Below are positions 43,118 to 55,400 of a stretch of DNA of 64,000 bases, piece by piece. How positions within the stretch are numbered: position 1 is the first letter of the stretch; every line of letters starts with the position of its first letter. The stretch comes from Diadema setosum. Taxonomy: Eukaryota; Echinodermata; Echinoidea; Diadematoida; Diadematidae. Both the position numbers and the translations under genes were made by a program. The stretch spans positions 20,339,047 through 20,403,046 of the forward strand of contig CM067072.1 in the NCBI GenBank assembly GCA_033980235.1, in the 5' to 3' direction. The notes beneath the pieces are model-generated. The model saw nothing but the letters and a program-made list of their open reading frames with translations. It was not told the origin of the DNA and did not search any database.

Positions 43118-43895
43118 GCTTACTTACTCCTCTTCTTCAGAGGATCAACCGCTATTCACAATACTCCATGAATACAGCAGGAAAGTTCTGTCAATGGACC
43201 TGTGTAACACTCTAAGGTTTCAGGTAACAGGTACCTTACCCCATATGTGGTATGCTACGACACGACTCAAGGAGTACTGGGTAAACACTCATGCAAGCCC
43301 GGAACGATTCCTCTTAAAGCACTTTCTAGTCTTCCTGCCACAATACCGATAGCTCTTTATCCCCGTAACGCGAAGAACAACTAACGACTCAGTCCTTCAC
43401 AGTGCTATTCTCCCCGACTCACTGTAGTCATGAGATGTTGACATGTTATCCTTCGTTTTGAAGAAGTGAAGCCACAAAAATGACAACTTTAATAGTTCAC
43501 TGCTTAGATATCAGATATGACTATCCAGACAATGCAAACCCTGCAATGAAACGATCGGTTTGTCACTCACCAGTGCATGTTGTCTTTATCTGGATGCTAG
43601 AACGAATGAAATGAATTTGTAACGGGCTGGTAGCCGCTGCTGCGCAAAGTGATTCAATTACGGTGCAATTCGCATTATACAACGATGGACGTCCCTGATT
43701 CGTCAGACAGAACTCTACCCCTCCCTCTCTTTACTCCCCCAACCTCTCAACCTTTATCCCCATTTACTCATTCATTGCTGTTCATGTACTTTTGATCGTC
43801 CCTTTTACTTCCTATCGTGTTATTATGGCATTATCGAGTGTCATCCTCTCTCAAGGACTCTCACATGTCTGTGATGCTGTAGTTCACAGTGGTAG

Positions 43896-43915
43896 CTGTC
43901 TACTATAGTAGACAG
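43896..43915. other. 20-nt perfect palindrome
   Basis: CTGTCTACTATAGTAGACAG is fully self-complementary. It lies about 780 bp upstream of the 556-residue gene. The sequence 43118-43890, including the presumed promoter, shows no TATA element I would trust. Confidence 0.8.
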
Positions 43916-44147
43916 CAAAGCAGTCCTCATACTAGTACTTAGCACCCGAATCATTCTATGTCTGACTACTCTTTACACAAAGCTTAAGTGTGGATGGGAT
44001 TTTCAACGAAATTTTTAAGATATTGTCGGGAAATTGATACGTGGCTTGATGAGTATACGTCGCTTGTCACTAGTTTCGTATAGCGATATATTATATCTAT
44101 CCATCTATGTATACATCTATCTATCTTTATACTATATAATATTATAT

Positions 44148-44161
44148 ATACAGTGTGTGTG

Positions 44162-44214
<53 letters not shown>

Positions 44215-44223
44215 ATAATGTCT

Positions 44224-44264
<41 letters not shown>
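44148..44264 (+). repeat. (AT)n then (GT)n/(GC)n microsatellites
   Basis: A TA run at about 44166-44212, then GT at about 44223-44254 and GCGCGCGC. The sequence 44265-45420 shows no recognisable gene. Confidence 0.97.
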
Positions 44265-45650
44265 CGTTTTGTCTCACCTCCCTGGTTCTAACAAGGGGGA
44301 ATAACGGCGATGATGTATACAGTAATTTATATGATTAACGAAGTCGAATATGCGCACTTGCAAAGTTCAGTATGAACCTTTTCACAGTCACAAGTCATGT
44401 GTGCTTACACAGAGCTGTATCTGCTGAGGAACTGTGGTAGTTTTTAAACACAACTATAAGTAGAAAATATAATGCCATCCGGAAATTTTAAAGGTTTTCA
44501 AAATGACATGCAAAGTGTGTTTTTATAAACTGAGAAAAGAAAACACCTTGACGTAAATCAACTCACAATAAAAACTAAAACGAGGCTTTGAGTTGTTAGC
44601 AGTATGCCTCATGACTGTCTTTGGGCAAGGCCTAAAAATGCGACAAAGTCTAGTCAATAAATAGAACGTGAACGTAAACAAATCCGTGTGATTTGAAAGC
44701 TCTCACACTACCACTCAAACTGAATTTACAGGCAGAAATAACGCTAAATCAGCCTGTCCAATCAAGACTTAATGACGACTGCACTATAAAGCTGCAGCAA
44801 TAAACTGCAGAGCTTCAAAAAGGCAGTCATAATTATGTACATTAGGCAAACTTTTTTTTTTTTGCTATAACGATTTGAAAATGAAACAAGCCTATTTTCA
44901 TTTCTCTGTTTTAAACGAAAATTTCTGTCATTTATTTGTGTAGAGCACATGGAGAATGAACTGAAAGCCGTAAGCACATGAACCTTGAAAAGAGTAGGAT
45001 CACCACTGCAAATTATCACATAATAATTATCATGACCATCGTCATTATCATATTCAATGTATTGTCATTATCATCATCATTGCTGTGGTTTGTAATACAT
45101 GTACCATAATTGTTAAAAGTACGATTAGCAAATGAAGCAATTGCAAATATAATATGTTTCAGATTGAATTAAAGATTCTGTGCGCGCTTTGTACTGCGAA
45201 GGCACGATCTAAGTATAGTTGTCATTTTGTCTTGCCATTTCGGTCAACTACCGCTGCACACTGGTATGAAATACATAACCATGGTATTTAGCTGCAGGAG
45301 GCAGTCTACAACAATCTTCTTTCAGCAAAACTAGGATCAAACCACAATACATAAAGTCGGTGAGGGGAGTTGTTGAATCTCGCTTGCTATTTAGAGGCTT
45401 CTATCAAAATATTCAAACTCCTCTAATTTAGACGCTCCCTCCGAATTGCTTCCTGTTCTTCTCAAAGTAGCGCTCCTTATATACGGCGTCCTTGGAATTT
45501 ATTGCAAGAGATTGCACCAGTTTATACCTGAGAGTGCGTGTGCAGAGGTGAGTCATAATAGCGTGACGCGTAGTCCACCTTGGCACATACCTCCTAACAT
45601 TACAATAATTTGCCGTATATACAGTTACAAGTCTCTACAGCTTAACATAA

Positions 45651-45700
45651 GCACGCACACACACACACACACACACACGCACACACACACACACACACTT
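45651..45700 (+). repeat. (CA)n microsatellite
   Basis: CA run with one GC interruption. Confidence 0.97.
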
Positions 45701-45890
45701 ATATTTTTTCCATTTTTTTTCAATTTCTTTGATTTTACACAGCAAATTTCATCCTGAATGTATGTGCAATCAACCACATAATCAATCGAAACAAAACAAT
45801 TAGTTGGTTGAAATAAATCTCATAAGATAAATCTTTACATTTATACACAAACTTACACATACACAGAAATACACTCCTTCCTTACCCCTT

Positions 45891-45915
45891 ACCCCCCCCC
45901 CCCCCCCCCCCCCCG
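45891..45915 (+). repeat. Poly-C run
   Basis: About 23 consecutive C. A second shorter C/A run lies at 46061-46089. The sequence 45916-47865 is AT-rich and holds no gene I can recognise. Confidence 0.95.
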
Positions 45916-47869
45916 CATGCAGTCCCAGGGTTCCCGGTCACATCCAAATCCTACACTTCAATAAGTCATATCGAATAAGGGAGTTCCATAATGTATTCAA
46001 ACCTCATGCATGTAAAAGGTTCCTCACAACCCTGAAGCTTGTCGGAGGTTTGCCACGAAATCCCCCTCCCCCCCCAAAAAAAAAAAAATGTCTGCCACAG
46101 TTACATAATTATCTCGAATTTCCACGAGATCGTAATGTGATACCATAGCTTCCACGATCTTAACTTTTTGACATTGCAAATATACATGTCTATGAGTTTC
46201 TATTTCTTGGTTTGATAAATGAGCACAAACTACTTTGCTACAAAACCAAATTGTAGAAGTTGCTCTTTAGCATAAATAAATCCATGTAGCAACTAATATT
46301 GAGATTTTCTGGGCTTAGCTAAGGAGAATCAAAATTGCTTTGACCATCTTGTATCTTTTAATTATTAAACTTTTTTTTTGCAAATTGTTGATAAAGATTC
46401 ATACATTTACTTGAATTTATATCACCTAATTGTATAATTATATTTTTACCTATCAATACAACCTTCAATACTAAATTAAAATGTAACAACATCTAGCAAT
46501 GTCCTGAAATTGAACGGTCATCCTTTTATTCATAAAATCATTTGGTTATTTATTGCAGATAATCAATAATACATATTTCACAAAAACTTTGAAAAACATC
46601 TTACCTTTCAAAGATATATTCATATTAGTGAAAATTATCAGGTGAACAGATTTTCCATCAATATTTCTCACCCCCTAATCTCTCTCCACATTTTTGTATT
46701 GCAAAAGACACAGAGGGAGTATAATGAAAATCAACAGAGGCCTATCAGCAGTATGATAACATTATACATTTAAACGTGTAGTCATAACTTAGTACGAATC
46801 ATTCTTACGTCTATGCAAACTTAACTTTTTATGTCAACAAAAATTTGAACATTTAGTTCAAATCAAAACAATGATTGAGGTCAAGAAATTCTCTTTTCAG
46901 GAAGTTACTCTGAGGATGAATTATACTGAATACATAATATAGAAATAATTTAATCGCTGCAGATAAATCAACTGAGTACCAATTATTCGTCACAACCACT
47001 TCCTTCATTCATAAATTCATCGATATAGATTGATTCAAGCAACAACGTTATACTGAATTCAAGGCGCATGCGTCACGTTGCTTCAGCCTATGGGCGAAGG
47101 GAAAACGGTGGGCATGCACAGAATACCTCAGGCAAAAGTGTCAGGGGCGATGAATTTGAGAAACATAAAAACGATTATATATAATAACTGACAGAACCTT
47201 AAATATATACTCAAATGAAAAGGTCTTAGTTTGGAATTTTGACGAAATAGTAATACATCTATGCAAATAATATCTTTTGTTGTTAAATCAGTAGTTTTGG
47301 TAGAAGATTCCAAATGTAAACGGATCAATCACACACGTGTCAAGAAAAATAAACTGCAGGAGAAAACAAGACGCATGCCATTGATGGACACGAGAGGATT
47401 ATGTTCAGGCCGTGCACATTATTTATGTAATGTATCAAGTACCCATTTTCCTTTATTTGTAGTGGAATATAATAAACAATAATGATATACAGCAACAAAA
47501 TTACTTGTGGTTCAAAATAGACATATTTCAAACATGTTTAACACAAGCAAGTATAGATATCCTTTTACAGAAATACGCTCTTGAACGCAGACAATAAGTA
47601 CACTTTCCCCCCATACTTTTCCCCCAAAAAGCCTATATACAATCATGTGTGTATGGTACCATACTCGTAGAGAATGTTAGTTACTGTTATTCACCACTAT
47701 AACTCCTTTACTTCATACTTCTTTTCTTCATCAAGCCTACATCTTAATCACTCACCATTATTTAAATCATTCCAAGAGTACATACAATAACTATTGAATT
47801 TAATTGTTCAGCTGATTATAACCTGATTATCATAACGTCCTCTCCCCTGTTATCTTGTACTGCAATGAA

Positions 47870-48755
47870 CCTTTTAGTTAAGTAAACAAAATACATATCT
47901 TATATTTGTTTATGCAGGACCAAAATTTTTGAATAGATTTGATAATAGTATAAAAGAATCCCATATTAACTTATCATATCTAAGTATAAAAATGAGAAAA
48001 CATTTGCTTTCTACATGCAACAGTATAGATAATGAAATTGTTTATTCAATAACTTTCACCTGTCGCGATGATGGAGTGGCGTGTTTACAGACCTCTCTTC
48101 TTTCTTATCTGCTGTTTCTCCATTGCCTTTATCTTTATTCTTCTTTGCCTTATTGTCAATTGTTCTTACTGCAATATTGCATCCTTTGCTTATTTGTGCA
48201 TTTTACTTTCTTTGTTTGACCAACTATGCGTGTGTGTATAATAATGCCACAGTGCTTTTATTTTTTATTATTGTCACCGTATTTTCCTGGCACACACGGG
48301 TCAATTATATTTTCTGTGCCGAAACATCGATATTTCATTTTCAATTTGTATTTTCTCTCTAGTTTAAATAAGATCTTTTTGCAATACGCTGTTATCATCT
48401 AACAAATGCACTAACTGTACATGCAAATATTGTTGGATAAATGTTATTTGCTAGTATTGTTTATGGAGTGATCTACATCTTACAAGCCCCGCTTTTCAGT
48501 AGACATGGTAGATCACTGTTTTTTTTTTAATCGCTATATTTACTTTTTGTCACCGTTGCAATATAGGCATTGTTCCTGTCATATATTCATTCACAATCAT
48601 ACATTCTGTATTATACTTTATGATTTGTACTTCTTAAGAATTGCGAATATACAAATGTATACTTTGTATTGTGTATTACTTTTGTCGAATGGAAATAAAG
48701 TGTAACTGAATTGAATTGAAATGAATTGAATTGAACTGAACTGAATTGAATCAAG
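47870..48755 (+). mobile_element. Decayed LINE 3' end
   Basis: In frame from about 47920, GPKFLNRFDNSIKES followed by SIKMRKHLLS matches the style of the C-terminus of CR1/L2/Jockey-type pol proteins (G-P-K-x-W-N...FKKxLKxxLL). A T-rich presumed 3' UTR leads to GGAAATAAAGTGTAACTG and a (GAATT)n-like tail at about 48706-48750. Most of the ORF is gone or too decayed to read. It lies downstream of the PLA2 gene, in the opposite orientation. Confidence 0.6.
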
Positions 48756-48933
48756 TTTAGGCTAATGGGAACGAAGCGATGCTGAAACTTTGATGACAAG
48801 AGATGACAACTTATGACAATAGCTATTCACTCGATGAGGATGGCCATCAAATAATTCTCTTATGCTCATCTCTCCTGGTCAGTGGTCACGTATTACGCTC
48901 AGAAAAACCTTGAATCGAAATAGACCCTTATGC

Positions 48934-48951
48934 CAGGGAGGTACCTCCCTG
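48934..48951. other. CAGGGAGGTACCTCCCTG perfect palindrome
   Basis: An 18-nt perfect palindrome. Near-identical palindromes occur at 18503-18522 and 2180-2197, suggesting a dispersed repeat core. Confidence 0.75.
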
Positions 48952-49115
48952 CTTATGCTGTCGATCAACATTCTAATCAGGCATTGAGAGGATTATGCAG
49001 AAGACATGTTTTATGCAGACAGCTGCAAGGTCAACTCATCCTCTTCACAAGAAGCTCAGTCACGAGTTCTCGTTGTACAGGTAAACACTGAAGATGCCCC
49101 AAGCCTCCTCGAAAC

Positions 49116-49137
49116 CATGGAGCTACGTAGCTCCATG
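49116..49137. other. 22-nt perfect palindrome
   Basis: Centre GGAGCTACGTAGCTCC, extended by CAT/ATG on each side. It is isolated, just downstream of the PLA2 3' end. A (CT)n run follows at about 49180-49200. Confidence 0.85.
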
Positions 49138-49349
49138 TCGAAACTACGGGGAAATAATCATTTCTCTTGCTTATGACTTTCTCTCTCTCTCTCTCTCTCT
49201 GTGCCTCTCTTCAGACGAGACACCACGTTACAGACTGCTTATGTTTTTCTTTGGAATATGAGTCGGGCTGATCAGCTGATACACTTTCAGAAAGTCTGGT
49301 GTCTGTTTTCTTTTAACAGGAATTCGATTCATTTTCTTTCCCGCCTTTT

Positions 49350-49474
49350 TTACGGAAGGCAAAACTTCCTGTTGTAATGTGCATTCTTTGGGTTGTACTG
49401 ATTCTTCGCGAAGCACAGCGCCACCTGTAGGTCACATTCACACAGTGATATCTTGCACGCAGTCATGGCATCAT
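49350..49474 (-). CDS. PLA2 exon 4 (CECD motif, C-terminus)
   Basis: Acceptor CCCCAG|ATGA restores Asp, then ACKISLCECDLQVALCF, and ends FCLP and TAA at 49350-49352. The final Cys is the C-terminal group I cysteine. Confidence 0.95.
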
Positions 49475-52400
49475 CTGGGGAACGAAAGAAATTATTGGAT
49501 CGATGTTCAAACCTCTTTCAGAAACACATGTCTTTTAGAATATACTTGTCAACCTCAAGGTCATAATCGTCATGGTACCTATTCAACGTACATGTTAAAG
49601 GGACACTTAAGATGACCTTTTGGCACCTAAAACTGAAAACATAAAACCTAAAACATTTTTGCTCAAAGTTTTTCTGAACCGTTGCTTGATTTCATCAGTT
49701 TCGTAAAAGATCAATTCTCTTCCAGCGACCAGCGTATTACATGAATTCAATGAATGCACAAATAAGGAAGCACTCAGTGAAGGTATTAGTAGAATTGCTC
49801 AAAAGTTAAGGATCTTTTTGAATATGGGTAAATTCATGTATGCTCAATTTATAGGGGCACTGCACTCAACAACAATTTGTGATGTTTATGTACAATATTA
49901 GTTGACCACTTAAAAAAAAATAAAGTGAATTTAAAAAATCTTGATTTTATTGAAAACTACAACAGTCATTCTCTTGACCTATACAACAGGGACATGTTAA
50001 GGTAAATATCTCCTACTTTCCTGTGTTTTGCCTGATTCTATGACACCGTCTCCTACTAATCCGTATTTTACTCTACTTATCAACTATGACACCGAACGTG
50101 AATAGAGAGTCGGTTGGGCTTTACAAAAGGGTTTCAAACAGGATGGACAAAGGGCATTTGTTTTCAGCAAACCCACCACACGATATGGTTGGAAGAGATT
50201 TCTCCTCGCAGTGGCGCCTATTGAAGTGGTAGAAGCCGAGGTAGAGATCCATAGTTGAGCAAACTTTAGAGTTTACCAGGTCTTGGTAGCATTCGTCATG
50301 TCGCTTGCAGCATCTGTGTGTGACATTGAGAAACATCCTCGTAAATATTCTTCTGGTATCTCGTTCGTTGAAATCCATTCATAAAATGTCCTGAAAGTAA
50401 AAACTGAAAATAAACTTCGGAAAACATCGTGAATTGATAATGAAAATAGGAAGCAATCTAAAGTGGGGCTACTTCTTAGAATTCCGTATTTCTTCCTATT
50501 TCAGATATTCATCATTTTCTGTCTTGTGTTTTCTTATTTACACAGCAAAATAATAATAATAATAATACATACAATTTCTATAGCGCCGTTCTCCACTTTG
50601 ATTAAATGCTCAAGGCGCTTTACAATTGTACATCAAAGCAAACAGATTGAAAATACAAGTACATCACAGTAATAGAAGAAGATGAAGAAGCAGAAAAAAA
50701 AGACATGAAAAAAAAAAGCGCATGAAAAGGTGCATGTGCATAATAGGCTCTATAGGTTTACTTGGATAATGATATGTAACAAAATGACGGTACGTTGTTT
50801 TTTTTTTTTCTCGTAGTCTTGCGTGGTTGCTAAATTCTAAACACTTGTTGATGGCTTGTTTTAAATCTCACATATTAAAGACTGACTCAAGTCCGATAAC
50901 TCACACAGTGCAATATTGATCTGCTATACCAATATGAACAAAGGCTGATAACAGACGTATCAGTTAAATAAGAGCTGTTTTTGTGAGTCGTAACGTTACA
51001 TTGATAAGTTTGAAAAATGAAAATCTTTGTGGTCTAAACGAATTGATGACATATCGACAAAGAAAAATCGGTGGCATGATGCAGGAGACCATCATCATCA
51101 GCGTTTTCCTCACAAAGATAGATAACTTTGACGCATCGAAACCTTCATCAATATCTTCTGTTAAATCAAAATTAATACAACTCAATTTCAATTGAATCTA
51201 ATTTAAAAAGAAATGAATCGATATTGCCTACTCGTCCAGGCTGTCCACGGTCTGTCCCTCTCCACCCAAGCCACACCAGCAACCGTAGCCATAAAAGTCC
51301 CACGATGACCGACCGGTGAAGCACTTGATCATGGCCGCCAGTTGGAAGGCCGAGCGGGGTGTTCTTCGTTGGGTGCCACCAGCTGTATGAGATACTGTAG
51401 ATGGAATTTAAGAATGCCAAATTTGTGTTCAGACGGACAAGTAAAGAGAGGGAAGGAGTAGAGAGAGGAGAAGACAGAGTATTCTTTGCTACGAAAGAAA
51501 GTGAAACGTATGTCAATGTCAATAAATAAATAAAAATAAATGTGAATTGATTTGAATTGGGAGGGGGGAAGGGTATCAGGGATCATAGTGCTTATGGTTT
51601 GGTCAAGAGGCAATGTCCTCCTCCGGCTCCCATCCCTCGGAAAGTCATGCATGAGCTCTCTCTCTCTCTCTCTCTCTTTCGTTTATGATCATAATCTCTT
51701 TACGATTACGTATATGCAGATGCATTTAAATACATTGATATCGGATCATTGGATACAGTATGAATAAGCGTTGTCCATTGGCAACAAAGGGACAAACATC
51801 GAAGGGTAAGGACACTTTCTAGCAACCTGTGATAATTTCTTCTCAGGCAGATGCAGTCCAGACACAGACATTAATTTTGTGGCAAATTTTCTTCTTCCGT
51901 ATACGTGTAAGGGGTGCCTATGTGGGGGGGGGGGGGGGGGGGGAGGGGTGGTGAGGCTGCATGGGGGTAGAGGGTGGTGCTGTATAAGGGAAGTAGAGTT
52001 CATGTCCGTTGTGTCTTCATGTCAAACGACACACCCTTAGCCGACCGTAGACATTGGCCGGCCTCTGACGGTAGTCGACAAGGATTGCAAACATCCCTGA
52101 ACTTAAAGTCCCCCCCCCCCCCCCCCGCTGCTCAGAACTCAACTACCTCGCTATCCTTGGCAGACTAGAGTGAAAATAAGACTTTAGCACTCATGCCTCG
52201 TTATAGTATGCTGCGTTTCTTTTAAACCCAGAGTAATGTGTTAACAGCCCCTCCCCCCCCCCCCCCGCTTGAACACATTGATTTTGTATTTTTAACGATA
52301 TATCCCCCAATAAAGGGGGTTTGAACCTTTCTCGCCCGGACAAATGCCCTCCCCCTCCCCTGCGTATAGCGGCCATGGGAGAGGTTTATCTTTGAAAAGG

Positions 52401-55400
52401 CGAAAATCAATTGTGTTCAAGAGGACCATGAAAGGTGACTTCATCTTCATGAAAAGAAAGTGCCAGAAATAATTTTGGATCTCAGCACTACACCTAGTTA
52501 ACGTGAACGCATGGTGGTTTGGTGCTAAATGAAAACTATACAGACATCGAAATTCCCCGCACAAGAGAGGGTTAATAGAAAAGGACTTCCAACCAGCAAC
52601 AGTTAACAAAGATAGGAAATAGTTCATTATTTTTCTGTGTACAAGTTAGGTATTGTCTGATAGGATTTTGTTCTTGAAAATTTGAAGCATCCGCTTTATA
52701 AACGCTGAGCCGTTCCGGGCTGAACGCAGCAAGTGCAGTGCAGTGCAGTGTGCATTTCGTATTATCGTGATTACAGTCAGATAATGGACTATATGGGTGA
52801 GAATTTTGAACGACGTACAATTGCCAATTTTTGTACCTTATGACATTCTTTCCCTTAGAACACGCCAGGATGATCTAAGAAACCAGATTTTTTCATGTCA
52901 TCTCAAAGATTGGTAAATTTCCTTTCAGGAATATATGGTTTGGTTGACTTTTGCCTGATATTTTTCATTTCACAAGGACTTAAAGTGTAAAAATGCGGTA
53001 AAAACGCTATTTTCACAATAATCTTTGTTTTTCAAACTAATGATGTGCATTTCTAATGGTACGTGGCATCTAATATCTGACTATGTTCTGGATCTGACAT
53101 ATCATGGGTATGTACCACAAAATTATAAGAACTTTATAAGCACGTATAAAATTACAGAGAACAATTAAAATATCAAAGTCCTATACAGACGAACGTCCGT
53201 GATGCTTTTATTTCTATCGCTGCTGCAAATTCTACTTTGTTGTCCCAACTGTAACGTATACGAAAATTTGGTGTTCCACCTAATGAACATATCCTGCAAA
53301 AATTGTACGTCTGCTGGCTGTACATGGGACGTAATATTCTTTTATGCAAATTTATACTCAGTTTTCGTCACGGACGTGCTTCCGCTATTTTCTAATAAAG
53401 ATCGTAGCCCATGAAACGTTATTGGCGATATTGTTCTGAGTCGTAATCAACTAAGATCTATAGCAACACGGTAATATGTTTGTTTTGAGTTTCTGTCCAT
53501 CCTTTGTCAAATAGGAACCGAAATTATATTTTTAGACGAACCTCCAAGAAAAAAAGAACGTCCGTGATGATTAAAACGTTTTCGAGTGGGACACCATCTT
53601 GCTTTGATGGCGAAGGTGCATTTTACCTTTGGCTCTCTAGCCGAGGAGCTGCATGCCATTTTTGGAGCGGACTGAGGTTCGTCCGCAGTTTTTGGACCAT
53701 GCAATTCACCCAAAACCAAGCATATAATTAATATTTTCTCTGAAAATTAACCTCCTGATCCCCCTCTGAGCAATGCATATGTTCTAAGGATGTCAAATTT
53801 CTTATAATTTGCATTGACAATACCTTTTCAAATTTTTGAAAGAGTTAGGAAGGCTAGGTACTCTCTGCCGATTAGTTATCCGTCCTAGAACATGACCCTA
53901 GTAGTAGAACGAACGTCCGTGATAATTCCAGAGAACGTCCGTGACGTATGCAATCCCTCCGATAGGGATAACTTGTCCCGAAAGTGTCCTGTATTCTTTA
54001 AAACTTTTGGCTCAAATAGCGACAAATAAAGTTTTACAAAGTAGAAAATGAGTATAGAGCAGTAGTTTCAGAATTTTTAAGGCGTTATGTGATCATGATG
54101 AACAAACAATTGAAAATTTACTCACAATTTTACGCTTGTTTTCCCTCTAATTATACAAAAAACAGCTAAACACTTAAAACAAAGTTATAGGAAAATGGAA
54201 TTTTGCTTAATCTGTAATTTCTGTGCATTTAAATTTCTTTCTAAGGAGATTCTGGAGACAATTTGTACTGTTACAGGTTCTGAAAGTTTCGCTCACGGAC
54301 GTTCTGTCCGAGAAAGGAAATTTCTGACAATTACAAATATATCACTGCACATAAGATTAATGTTAGTTGAAAATATTACCAAATCACCGAGCCGCTCATA
54401 CCCGAAAGCGAATAGCGTTCAGCCCTCAATTTACCTATAATAACAAACGGAAAACGTTTTTTTCACGGATGTTCGTTGGTTGAATAAGTCAGTGGATTAC
54501 ATAGTAGGAGAAAGAGGATCAGTGCCACTTTTTAGTGACAGGTGCTCCAAGTGTTTATCTTTTGAGTATGGTAGCTGCCGTCTCAAACAGAACACATCCA
54601 GTTTGGGTCTCCATAACGGACGTTCGCTGTAATTGTCATGATATTAAATACCTTAATTCATTCTTATTTTTCTCTTCATGACGATTTTTCTCTCATTCCC
54701 TCAATAGCGCGAACATGCTGCGACCAAATAGAAAACAAAAAACAAAACAAAACAAACCAAAACAAATCCGAAAAGTGCTACGCAATCACATTCAGGATAA
54801 TGACGGAAGAAGTCTGTAATGATCATGTGTTGAATAAGAAACGGAAAAGTTTCAAAAGGACGTGGAAGCAGTTGAATGAAAATGACTGAGAAACAGAGAA
54901 GGGATCGAGCTACAACACACAGAGAAAAGAATTGCCAGTGCACTCCCGTTATACCAAATTCCTCTGGAGAAGTTGTTGTTTGTTTGTTTATGTTTTTTAC
55001 TAATCGAAATGCCGTCACAAGCGAACAAAAATCATGCAGTATACAATTATTGTCTGATGAAAACACACAAATCCTCCGCTTATCATCACATGATGTTGTT
55101 TTATATTCATCAATGGAAAGCAATATTCATTTGTAATTTTTTCCAAGATTTATTTTTTTTTCTTCATTTTACATCTAAGAGACAGATAGATCGTCAATTT
55201 GTTTGTGCATTTGTGCTTACTTTGAAAACACATGTTAACAAAAATAATGATTAAGAATAGGTTTAAGGTTGCACTTTGAATTTCGCTCATCCAAAGATAC
55301 GTTACTCCGATGTCCAAAGGTTTGTTATTCCAAAATGAAAAAAAAAACAAAAAAACATTGCAGTTAATTCAGGAGGTTTGTCATTAGAAATGTTCTTCGA

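Noticed and set aside
49228..49416. 62-codon minus-strand frame
   Set aside because: It is a wrong-frame shadow of PLA2 exon 4.
50121..50378. Single 85-codon frame as an independent small PLA2-like gene
   Set aside because: Its first residues and its last 18 codons are intron read-through. The HDECY exon ends at the G|GTGGGT donor and joins the CECD exon at 49350-49474.
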